NCBI RefSeq assembly: GCF_000499845.2 | Contig: NC_023758.2 | Location: 43,445,524 to 43,509,523, forward strand | Direction of reading: 5' to 3' | Source: Phaseolus vulgaris | Lineage: Eukaryota > Streptophyta > Magnoliopsida > Fabales > Fabaceae | Length of the DNA stretch: 64,000 nucleotides | Shown: positions 11,881-22,116 of the stretch, piece after piece | How the letters are laid out: each line of letters starts with the position of its first letter | Numbering within the stretch: the stretch's first letter is position 1 | Notes under the pieces: model-generated | Told to the model about the DNA's origin: nothing | Seen by the model: the letters and a program-made list of their open reading frames with translations, nothing else | Database searches by the model: none | Made by a program: the position numbers and the translations under genes

Positions 11881-14800
11881 ATGGGGAATAACAGACAAAG
11901 GAGATTCAGAACTCATCGCGGTCAATCAAGTCGACACAACCAACAACTCTTACTGTAACTTCTTTCCAATTGCTTGTGATTTTTTTTTTTTTTATTCTTA
12001 TTTACGCGTCTTTTGCTTACTCATTCATCTTGCTCTGCTTTAGAGAGGACGATTCTCAAAGCTCTCTTCCGGGTACTTCTTGATTTCATCTTTTTTTTTT
12101 CAAACATAACATGGGTTGTGTTCGCCGCTTGATATTTTCTGTAATCGTAGAAAATGGTGAGATTGAAGAAGAGGAGGAGGAGCTCACGGAACCCAAAATA
12201 AAGCTTGCAATGTGGGTATGCATTTAACCGTTTTACTAATTTTAATTTAACTGAGATTATTATCTTTTCATGATTTGCTTACTTTTCTGGGTAAGAAACA
12301 GGACAATGGCTACTGCATGGTTTTTATTGTGCTACATATTTGATTTTTATTTTTTGTAAATAAAAAAATACATTGATGTTTGTTTGAAGGATGGCATTGG
12401 CTTAGTACACATTCCATGGTGATACTGTCACACTGATGAATTTATGCTTACATTGGTCTTTGTTGAGTCGTTTCGTTCTACTTGGGAATGCAAATACTCC
12501 TGAACTATTCATAATGTCATATTACAATGATATCAGTTTAAAAAAAAAAACTTTCATTTCTATCATATTTTATGGTCACTTATAAGTTGACAATTTGAAA
12601 TAAATTTATAACTTTTTATGGATTTCTGCCCTGCCTCCTAGTTCTAAACGCTGGAAATTATTTTGAAAATGTTCCTTCAATTTGTTTGCTATACTACTAT
12701 ATATGTCATCACTGCATTCTAATCTTATATTCATATGCCGTGTAATGTATCTCTTTATTTTGAATGTAATTTGTTTCTTGTGATGTTGACTCAGGATTTT
12801 GGGCAATGCGATGCCAAAAAGTGCACTGGTCGGAAGCTTTCAAGATTGGGCTTGCTAAAGGCAAGTATCTGTTATCTATTTTTGTTCACTCTCTGATTAG
12901 CATTTATCATTATCACATAATTAGGTGTACTCTGTTCATACATATTTGCATTTATAAGCATAAGCATGATTATGTAAATATATAAGTGTCTACCTACATC
13001 TTGTATCAGATTTAATTGGATGTTAGGTGTCATTTTCATTATTAGATTGGTTATTTCTTTCGTATAAAATAAGTAACACTTTATAAAGGTCAATTCTCAC
13101 ATCAAAATGCAAAGTGTTGTTGATTTTGAATGCTAGGGTAACAACTAAGTCATTGGTTGTAGTGACGTTACATAAATTTGCGTGTGTGTGCAAGATGGAG
13201 TGATTTACTTTGTTGTAAAATCACCCTTGCACCATTATAACTTCTCATTTGAACCGAATGTGTCCCTAAACCTGCCATTAAATTGAAAGTTCCTATCATG
13301 TAAATCGTATTTATAAAATTTTAGATAAATCTAACATTATTTGATGACTCATTGATGTTTATCAAATGAACATAGTCATAATATATACTTTTAAAATATG
13401 GGAAAAAATAATAATTGAGAACCATTTGATTATATTCTTATTCTCTCTCAACTGTAACTAGATTTGGTATTGACGCCCAAGTTAATCAATAATTATGATT
13501 CAGTAGTTGGATCATTAAAAAAGTAAAATGCTAAGTCCTACACCAGTGAAAATCTTACAGCATTAGTATGATGTGTTAGCTAGCAACACCATTGTTATAC
13601 TATGCTTCAGTGTTATTACATGCTTTATTTCTTTTACCATTTAGTTTTTTCATATCATGTTTTCTCATTTAGTTGGTTATTAGACTCTGCTGATGTGGCA
13701 GTGTAGTGGGGAATTTTTTTGGAGGCTTTTCTCTCTCCCTGGCTTGTGTAACAAACTAATTCTATTGGTGTGGCTTAGAGTCTCAGCAGAATACATTTTT
13801 CATTTTCAAACAATCTACTTTCTCCAACAAATATCTCATTCACTTTCCCAATTACATCGGAAGTTATTCAGCTGTTGATTTCCCTGCTCTTGGTTAATTG
13901 CATTCATGGAATTCTCTCCCTAAATCCAAATTTTCATCACAAAAAACAGATATATATATATATATATATACACTCACACGTGTTATGATAGGGTTAAAGT
14001 CTGGGCAAATTTACACCTTTAATGACTGTTCTTGGCTTCTTGATAAAATATGTAACACTCAGTTCTCCTTGTCCAAAGTTCTAAGAAGAGAGAACTCATA
14101 CTACAAATTTTCTAGATGTTATAATGGTTGAAAATCTGCCTTGCTCCTTCCCGTTTAATTATTTATACATATATCATATAATACTAAGTTGCATGAGGAA
14201 ACTACCATGTCCCTATATGAATGTTGCTAATTACCCCAATATTTATTCTGCCCTTGAAATTGTAACTGCTGTCCGCTACAGTAGTGCACACCCATGCAGC
14301 TTGTTCTGTCCATGATCCAATCATATAAATATAGTGTAAATGGGCCAGCTAATTGACATTGAGAATTAACAGTAAATTTTATCAATTTAACCATTGGATT
14401 TAAGTATATTAAAATTCTGTCAAATTTCATACAATTCAAAATCTATTTGATATTTTGTTGTTATTTTAATGCATAATATATTATTAAAATATAAGTAAAT
14501 CTTTACTATTTGATTGAATATTTATGGATGTCTAAATGATCTTAAATTTAGTATTCATTATCATTAAGGGTGTGTGTTTGCAGAAGTAATTCACAAATAG
14601 TTCCTTGGTATTGTTGATTCAATATTTTATGAAGGTCAATTGCATGATCTAAAGATGCTCAATATGACAGCAGTACTGATTTGAGTTGATTCTATACAGG
14701 AGTTACGAGTGAGTAATGGTTTTGGAGGCGTTGTTTTAAGGTATCTTGTTGGAAATTATCTTTTTCTCACTATATCTACGATCAAATGATACTTTTGCCT

Positions 14801-17800
14801 GAATGTGGCTTATCTTTATGCAATATATCAGCAAGTTTTTTTTATTTTTATCAACTAGTAGTTTGGGCATTGACTAGAGGTGTAGCAAATGTTATTGGCT
14901 TCTACCTTTATTACTTATGTTGTTGTTAACCTGTCTCCTTTTGGCAATATAATTTATTTTGTTAAAATTTCAGTTGTCTAACTACTTTGGTTGAGTGTTT
15001 AGTTATTGTTCTTTTTTCAAACAATGGATGGTTGCTTTCAATCATTGAAAACTGTTGGAGATCTCACATAAACTAGAGATATGGTCAGATTATAATATAT
15101 AAGTAAGGTGTAAACTTCACCTTACTAAGTTGATTCTATGAAGTTGAGTTAGACTTAAAGTCTATTATAAGATGGTATCATAGGTTATCAAGCACCTATC
15201 TATCCTAACGAAGTTTGATGGCTTTATTGTGTCACCCGTTATTGAGCCTCCTTCTATTCCTTGCTCAATGTCTCAACGTGAGTGAGTGTGTTAGAGATCC
15301 TACATCGTCTAGTAATATGGTCAAATTGTAATATTTAAGTGAGGTGCAAATCTCATCTTATTAAGTCAGTTTTAGAAAGTTGATTTAGGATTAAAATTCA
15401 CTTCATAAGTGGTTTTGGAGCCTATTTTAGCAAGATTTGTTGAGTTTATCATGTCACCCGCTATAGGATCATTCTTAGACCACTTACAAATATCTAATCT
15501 CATGTTCAAGATGTCTAGTCCTTGGCTTGAGGTGATGGAAATCCCACATCTACTAGTGATATGGTTAAATTATAATATATAAGTGGGGTGCAAACCTCAC
15601 CTTACTAATCTGATTTTCTGTAGTTGAGTTAGGTTTTTAAGATGGTACTAGAGCTTAGCTTATCCAAGAGAGATTTGTTGTGTTTATCATGTCATCCTCT
15701 ATTGGATCACCTACAAATAATTAGTCCCCCGCTTGAAATGTCCATTTTTTGGTGTGAGAGGGTGTGTTAAAGATCCCAAGACAAGCAGTGGTTGGTCAAA
15801 TTACAATATATTAGTGATATGCAAACTTCACCTTATTAAACCATTTTTGTGAGATTGAGTTAGATTTAAAGTCTAGTTTTATAAGAAAAACATTAACTTA
15901 TTTTGGCTATTCGTAGAGGAGGTTTATTAGTGTTGTTCCACAATAAGAACAACATCAATGAAATTGACAAAGCTATTTTTTAGTTTGAAAGGCACATATT
16001 GATGTTTTTTAGGTGTTTAACCACAGTATAAGACTAAATGACAACAGAGGCAAACGTTTTCTTCTAAAGAGAAGCAAGCAAATAGAAAGCAAAAGAGGAA
16101 GAAATAACTTCACTTTTTTCTGTATAATATTATTTTTTAAGCATTTTTAAAGGAAGCAATTCTTGAAAAAGCACAAATTTCTCAACAAGGTCAACTAAAC
16201 CAATGCATTTTCTTTTGACTGCTTAGTAGCAATATATATTACTAGTTGTTAGTTCCTGTGTTCTCTGAACTGTGATTACCGATTTTCTGTGATTCTGTTT
16301 TTGACAGTCCTGCTGGAAGTCAATGTGTCTCAAGAGAAGATTACTCTATAATCCAGAAGAAAGGGTTGGCTGTTGTCGATTGTTCATGGGCCCGCTTAGA
16401 TGATGTGCCTTTTGTGAGGCTACGTTGTGCTGCTCCTCGTCTCTGTATGGACTTAACCACCGAAAACAATATATTCAAAATTTGTTTTCTATACTTCATG
16501 TTACATGGTTATTTGTGTTTAGACCTTTTGGATGAAAATATCCATGCTGGACTCAAGTAATATTGTAGTTATCTGTGATGCTTAAAAATTCCTTCCAGTG
16601 GCATTGCATTTAATCTTTTCTGTCCTGTTTAAGGTTGCTTCTATTGACATGGAATGTACTAATACTTTCTCATATTTTCATTTAATTGCAGTGCCATGGC
16701 TTGTAGCAGCAAATCCAATAAATTATGGTCGTCCATGTCAACTGTCTTGTGTGGAGGCCTTATCTGCTGCTTTGACAATATGGTACCACAATGGCTTTAT
16801 CTCTGGCCTCTGACTAGATGATATATTTTTTCTTTTGCTGATGTGCTCTATAATTTTTTCACTCCACTCCCCCCACCCAACCGAAAAAATGTAACTGAAA
16901 CTTAGGAAGGGCTAATTTGCCACCATACTAGACTATCATTGCGAGAAATGTGTGATCATTCTATCTCCAAATGTTCATAAATTGTAAAATTATGAACATT
17001 CAGATAAAAATTTAGGTCTGAGCTTTGCAGTTTGCAACATGTATATTACTGTTAACTTGCATCATAGTTTATTTTAATTTGAATTAATATTTATTATTGA
17101 AGATTATCCATTTCTCAATGCTATATGGTTGAAGTTTTTTACTGTGATATTGCAGTGGGGAAGAAAAAACAGCAAATTTATTGCTCGGAAAGTTCAAATG
17201 GGGTCATGCTTTTATGTCTCTGAATGGGTATGAATATGATCTAATTCGTAGATATAACTTTGTTATTCAGATTTTCCTCACTTTTGAGACATTTGGGGGC
17301 TCAAGTTGAAACATTGGCACGGTATTTATTTATCCTATCTTTTATATGAACAAAGTAACAGGGCACTCTGAGCCCCTCTTGGTTTCTTCAATTCAAACCT
17401 TGGAATTTATGATTATAAAAAGATACTTAATTTACAATATCTTTCTGTCCTTTCTGAAGTTTATTATATCCTTTTAGTTGAGTGTATCACTTAAGTAAGC
17501 ATGACTTGCGAATGAATACTGTTGTAAAACCTGTCTTTGTATGTAACCACGGACAGACCTTTTTGTAAAATTTAATTTGGGATATCCGTGTTGTCAATTC
17601 TTTCAACAATGTAAAATGCTAGAATTGATTGGGCATGTGTAAAATAACTAGATAGTTATTGGGAGTTTGGAGAGGAGGGAAATTTAGTTACCAACTCTTA
17701 CAGCAGTTAGTTAGAGGGGTTAATTAGGCATAAATAGGAGGAAATGAAGAAAGGCATAAATAGGGAAATTTAGTTAACAACTCTTTCTGTTTTGCATCAA

Positions 17801-19848
17801 TTGTGAACTTTGTGTGGAAGGGGAACTCTTTGTGAAAGGATTAACTCTTGGAGGGGATAACAATGTTCTCTGTTCTGTTCTTTTGCAATCAAGAAATATT
17901 ATGTCTTTTCTCTATTTTCTAATCCAGATTCCTAACAATACATGTGATTATTAGGCTGCAATCTAGCATACCATTAGCTCCTAAATTGCCTCTAATTAGT
18001 CCCTTATTTTTTCTTGTGATTGATTGTATTCAGGCTATAATTAGAAGATCAGGTGTATACTAACACACAATTCAATTCATCTATTATTATATAATGCTAC
18101 CTTGAATTCAAGGATTTATAAGGAAATACAAATTCATTCTTATTGTTTTATTTCCAGATACATGACTAACACATGATTCAATCGACTAATTTTTCAATTG
18201 CACGCAATTTCATAAACTCTTCTGTATTGACAATGTTATACTAATTAATGCAGGGAATTACTCAGGATCTACTCCAAATGCCAAAATAGTGCTGAAATTG
18301 TTTGTGCTCAAAATGCTTGGCTGTCACAAGCAAGACAGGTTCCAAGGGCTCCTACTGATGGTGAAGGTATGTATTGGTTGTAAATGTAATATCTTTTTTT
18401 TAAAACGGTGGTCATAACTAAGTAATCTTCGAGAGAGGGTAAACCTTGATGCACAATCTTGCTGTTCGATGACCTTGTTGAGGTCATGGATTCAAGTGGA
18501 AACATTTTCTCCACTGAATGGAGGTAACGCTGTATACGTGTAACTCTCTTCATACCATATGATAGCAGGAGCCTTTTGCAATTGGGTGTCCCTCATTGGA
18601 TGCGCTGCCCTTTTTGGAAACACCTTCCCTGGTTTTTTGAGGCTAACCTTGGATTGCATCACAAAGCCTTTGGGCTACCCTTTCTTACCCTTCCTTTAGG
18701 GCAGTTTTATTTAGCCTTCTACCCTATCTGTTGAACGTACCTAATCTGTTGAACGTACTCTCTGTATCTGAATCATGGTTATAGAATCGATATTCGAATC
18801 GTGAATCGTTTTTCGATTATTTTGAATCGTGAATTGAATCTTATTATGAATCGTGAATCTTATTATGAATCGTAAGATACATAATAGATAAAATATGATA
18901 TATTTTTAAATCAAAAATCAAAATATGAAGTTAAAATGTTCATGATTTTTCTATTCTCCCACTGCATTCTTCCCCACTGCGTTCTTGACTTTTATAGGCA
19001 AATTCATGGTCTGTGACTGTCCGTTTTGTTCTTTTTATTAAGTTTTTTTAGATTTTTGGAAAAAATTAAATCTTTCATCTCCTTTTTCGGATTTTCACTA
19101 TCTTTCTTCTTTTTTTTCGGATTTTCACTATCTTTCTTCTTCTTTTTTCGGATTTTTACTATCTTTTGTTTCCTTTTTCGAATTTTCCAGAATGATTTTC
19201 CAGAATATGATTGATTCAAAAATATCGGAACCAAATCGGAAATAGAATCGAGAATCCACGATTCACGCGATTCATGGTCCGATTCATGCCCAAAAACGAT
19301 TCAAGACCCGATTTGAATCGATAAGGTCCTGTTTTGAATCGAATTGCGCGATTCGTAGGCCGTATCTTACGAATCGTAAGATTCTTACTACCAGATGCAA
19401 CGAATATCACACACACATATATATATATGCTGTCTTAATTTTTTCTCCTCCTTTATCTAATCTGTCTGAATTTGCATTATATCAACATTTTAAAAGGCAG
19501 ATTGAGCAGAAAGCTATTCATAGTTTGTGAATGTGTTTTTTATGCTGGTTCTTGAAAAGTGGTACATGAACCCTTGAATGTGCTGATGTGTTCAAGTAAA
19601 CATTTTAGGAGCTGTTATTTTACTGTGTCACAATAGAAAAATATTGTTATGTGTAAGATACCTTTAAAGTATTATTTAGGAATTTTATCGTAATTAGTTT
19701 TGTATGTTGTGCTGTTGTGTGCACAGTTGTGACAGCAGAAGGTGAGGACAAAAATCAGAACTCATCAGATTCTGAAGATGGGCTCCCACCTCTGGAAAAG
19801 AACATGAATCATTTGAGCATAGACAATAGCGAAGAAGAGAGCGAGTAG
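11881..19848 (+). CDS. TSR3: TSR3, 18S rRNA aminocarboxypropyltransferase
   Basis: Ten coding exons: 11881-11954, 12044-12072, 12151-12215, 12795-12860, 14700-14740, 16308-16444, 16692-16782, 17156-17227, 18254-18366, 19727-19848; 810 nt, 269 aa, frame closed at every junction. The protein begins with a basic stretch ([14 protein letters not shown]), followed by an acidic linker with a Glu run (about 38-46) encoded across the 29-nt exon 2 and exon 3. The conserved core follows: [19 protein letters not shown] (53-71), [25 protein letters not shown] (111-126), [18 protein letters not shown] (138-155), [12 protein letters not shown]. The tail is acidic and Ser-rich. Known role: Tsr3 transfers the acp group from SAM to the hypermodified m1acp3-psi nucleotide of 18S rRNA during late 40S maturation. 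Intron 4 uses a GC donor. The alternative ATG at 12111 is in frame with exon 3, but the 11881 start gives the family-like N-terminus. Confidence 0.92.
12044..12072 (+). other. TSR3: 29-nt micro-exon of TSR3
   Basis: The acceptor TGCTTTAG and donor CCGG|GTACTT bound a 29-nt exon. Including it is the only joining I found that links the basic N-terminus of exon 1 (phase 2) to the frame of exon 3 (phase 1). It encodes an acidic, Ser-rich linker. It was inferred from frame and splice sites, without transcript data. Confidence 0.7.
12861..14699 (+). other. TSR3: GC-AG intron 4 of TSR3
   Basis: The donor is CTAAAG|GCAAGTATC and the acceptor is CTATACAG. The exon must end at AAG for the frame to continue as LLK-ELRV, the order expected in the family. 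The only nearby GT (four bases on) would shift the frame. AG|GCAAGT is the consensus of the minor GC donor class handled by the major spliceosome. The intron also contains an (TA)n run at 13950-13971. Confidence 0.85.
15053..15900 (+). repeat. Tandem array of LTR-like units in TSR3 intron 5
   Basis: Four diverged copies begin at 15053, 15289, 15533 and 15765, giving periods of 236, 244 and 232 bp; the last is truncated near 15900. Each starts with a TGTTgGAGATCYCACAT-like end, then ATATGGTCAAATTATAATAT, AAGTGAGGTGCAAACYTCAC and GTTGAGTTAGRYTTAAAGTC blocks, and a TGTCACCC block in the 3' half. The TG start and these words resemble an LTR type abundant in legumes. Some copies carry TGGTATCA or TGGTACTAGAGC, which recalls the initiator tRNA-Met primer-binding site. 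No internal coding domain is present. Confidence 0.75.
17610..17938 (+). mobile_element. Possible solo LTR in TSR3 intron 8
   Basis: The segment has a promoter-like GGCATAAATAGGAGG and a TTCTGTTCTGTTC tract, and ends ATTCCTAACA, as Copia LTRs often do. The left boundary and target duplication are not clear. The word GGGAAATTTAGTTA occurs twice inside. It could be the remains of a solo LTR. Confidence 0.35.
18436..18597 (+). mobile_element. Degenerate tRNA-derived SINE (Au-SINE-like) in TSR3 intron 9
   Basis: The order of words matches what I recall of plant Au SINEs: GGTAAACCTTGATGCAC near the start (box A region), then GAGGTCATGGATTCAAGTGG (box B-like GGATTCAAGTG), then GGTAACGCTGTATACGTG, and CATATGATAGCAGGAGCC with a GGGTGTCCC tail. 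Several substitutions show that it is old. It lies just after exon 9 in the sense direction. Confidence 0.65.
18780..19395. repeat. GAATCG-rich dispersed repeat in TSR3 intron 9
   Basis: GAATCG or its complement CGATTC recurs many times at 18784-18875 and again at 19220-19385, on both flanks of a T-rich core. The right part carries GTATCTTACGAATCGTAAG, a near-palindrome whose arm also occurs in the left part as GAATCGTAAGATAC. The arrangement suggests a nonautonomous element with sub-terminal repeats, or two flanking arms. The family was not identified. Confidence 0.5.
19083..19190 (+). repeat. Minisatellite of about 30 bp, three copies
   Basis: The unit is CGGATTTTCACTATCTTTCT followed by a short T/C tract. 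It repeats three times with small length changes, and a partial fourth copy starts CGAATTTTCC. It lies inside the GAATCG-rich repeat. Confidence 0.85.
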
Positions 19849-21630
19849 ATGCATGCATTTTACACCTCCAATGCTATATCATTTTCAGAACCATGCTGCA
19901 ATATTGGAAGTAATTTGAAGATGTGTGCAATGCAGAATTGAGTAGTTGCAAAACTCTTGTGGTTACAAAAAAAATGTGTATTATTTGCAAAATTCTTAAT
20001 GATTTTGTTTATAGATTTCGGATAGAACATTAGAGTATAATATTGTTAATTTAATAGTCTTAATCAATTATAATTTATTTTACCATCTAAATGAAGTATT
20101 CATTTCTGAAAAGGAGACAGAGTACACAATATGTCTTGTTTAATATCTTGTAATACTACAATGTAGAATACCCATTATAAAACACCTACAACAGAAAATT
20201 GTAATGGTTAAAAATATCAACCTTTTCAATCTCATCCTCTTCTATAAAAAAATTCCTTACAATCACAAATTTTTCCATAATTAAACTTTTGTATGTATTT
20301 CCTATGTGTAGGGATGACATGACTCACAACATCTGATGAATTATTTTAAATCTATCTGGTTCAAAACTTTTATGCAAAGGTTAATGTTCATAAATTTAAA
20401 ACTTGAGTCTTGTAAAAATATTTTTATTACTGCATGTTGATTAAAGTGAATTAAAGATTCTGAATTATAAAAATAAAAAATTGCTTTTTAAGTTTTAAAA
20501 GATTAAAGTGTGAATAAAATAATATTAAAGTATAGGTTTCATAAAATTCTTGTATAGAAACAAATAAGGTTTTAAATATATGAAATAAATAAAAAATTTA
20601 TAGTATAACTTTCGCATTAGAGATTATTTAATTTAATTTGTTAGTCTAATTTGTCAAACTCATCATCTCTCTTGTTAATCATTGATAGTTCAAGATAAGT
20701 TGGTTCCATAACTAATTTACTTATGTATTTTTAAGGTTACCTAATATGTATTTTTGTAGGTTTTAATATTTTTTAAAAAAAAATGGTGTTAGTTCTTTTT
20801 GAAAAGTCAAAAAGAATTTAAATCCTCTAACATTAATAGAAGAATTTATATTCAAATTTAAGCTAAGATATTAACATATTTTAGTTTCTTCAAGTAAATT
20901 TGTTAATTTTATAAAATAGGATTTTTTTCCATTTTTGTGGGTGAATTATTAAGTCAAACAAAACTGAAGACTGTCCACTACTTTCAGTTCATCATTAACA
21001 TGTAACTCACCTGACTCTGACTGATTTTTTACAAACGGAAATTGAACAACATAAGTCAATCTAACTTGCATTCACATTTATTTATGTATTATTATTTTAT
21101 TATTATTATTATTATGAATTACATTGAGACATACTTCTATTATGTATAAAGACACACAAAAATTCATGTAATTTTAAACTCATATTTTGTCTTGCATTTG
21201 AATGGTCAAAAATATGTTTTTGTTATAATTCTAGATGAATAAAGATTGAACTATAGTAGTTTATACAATAAAATTATAAATAATCATATATATATATATA
21301 TATAATTTTATTATATGTATGTTGACATTGACTAGTTTGTTTTAGGTAAATTAATTCTCCAAAAAATTAATGTACAATTATAAAAAAAATCTTTTTTTGT
21401 TGTTGTCATGAGATCTAAATGAAATAATGGATAGTTAAAATTTTACCTTGTAAAGAAAATATACCATGGATTGAAATTCATAAATATTTAAAAAATAGAA
21501 AAAATAATGAATAATATAATCAAACAAAGTTGACATTAGTAAGCAAAATATATTTTTTAGTTTAAAAGCTAGATAAAAGAAATATTAGCAAAACTAGAAA
21601 ACAGATGTAGAATAAGGAAATAATAGAAAA
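19849..21630. other. AT-rich spacer between TSR3 and the CID gene
   Basis: The TSR3 3' UTR should occupy the first few hundred bases. The rest is AT-rich with an (ATT)n run near 21085 and an (AT)n run at 21287-21304. No gene was found. Confidence 0.55.
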
Positions 21631-21636
21631 TTAATC

Positions 21637-21644
21637 TATAAAAG
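21637..21644 (+). promoter_or_regulatory. TATA box for the CID/RPRD gene
   Basis: TATAAAAG precedes a C/T-rich leader beginning near 21680 and lies about 480 bp upstream of the start codon. The intervening leader contains AGGGTTT words (about 22014 and 22077), which match plant telo-box-like motifs common in growth-related genes. An acceptor-like GGCGCAG at 22100-22106 suggests a 5'-UTR intron ending just before the ATG. Confidence 0.45.
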
Positions 21645-22116
21645 ATTATACACATGAGGAGATTTTAGACAAAGTGACCGAGTTTGCCCAAATTGGACAA
21701 ACCAAATCCCTAAAGCCTTTAACTTTAACTACTGCTGCTCTCATTCTTCCTCTTCTCTCCTTTTCTTCTTCTATAACATTCCCAAACATTTTTTTTCCTC
21801 TTTCTTCTTCATACATACATAATTGGTACATACTTTCCTTCTCCCCCAAGACGCAGTCCAATCTCAGTCTTTCTCAACATTTGGTATTTCCAACTGCTTT
21901 CTTCAATTTCCCATTATCTCCTTCATTCTATGCTTTTGGTTAATTATTCGCATTCACTCCCTTGCTCCTCAACCACCTTCCCTCCTCCTTCCTTTATGTT
22001 TTCATTAGGTTCTAGGGTTTTAGTTTTCTAACAAATTCATGCATTTTCTTTTCATCAATTGCTTCTATTGGCTCTTAGGGTTTCACTCATGTGATTTCTG
22101 GCGCAGGTTTGTTGGT

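Noticed and set aside
12154..12210. ATG at 12154 giving a basic peptide ([15 protein letters not shown])
   Set aside because: That frame stops at once and is not the frame of the conserved TSR3 core.
13693..14439. Cluster of 60-77 codon frames in the large TSR3 intron
   Set aside because: All are short, overlap in different frames and have no protein-like composition. They fall between verified TSR3 exons 4 and 5.
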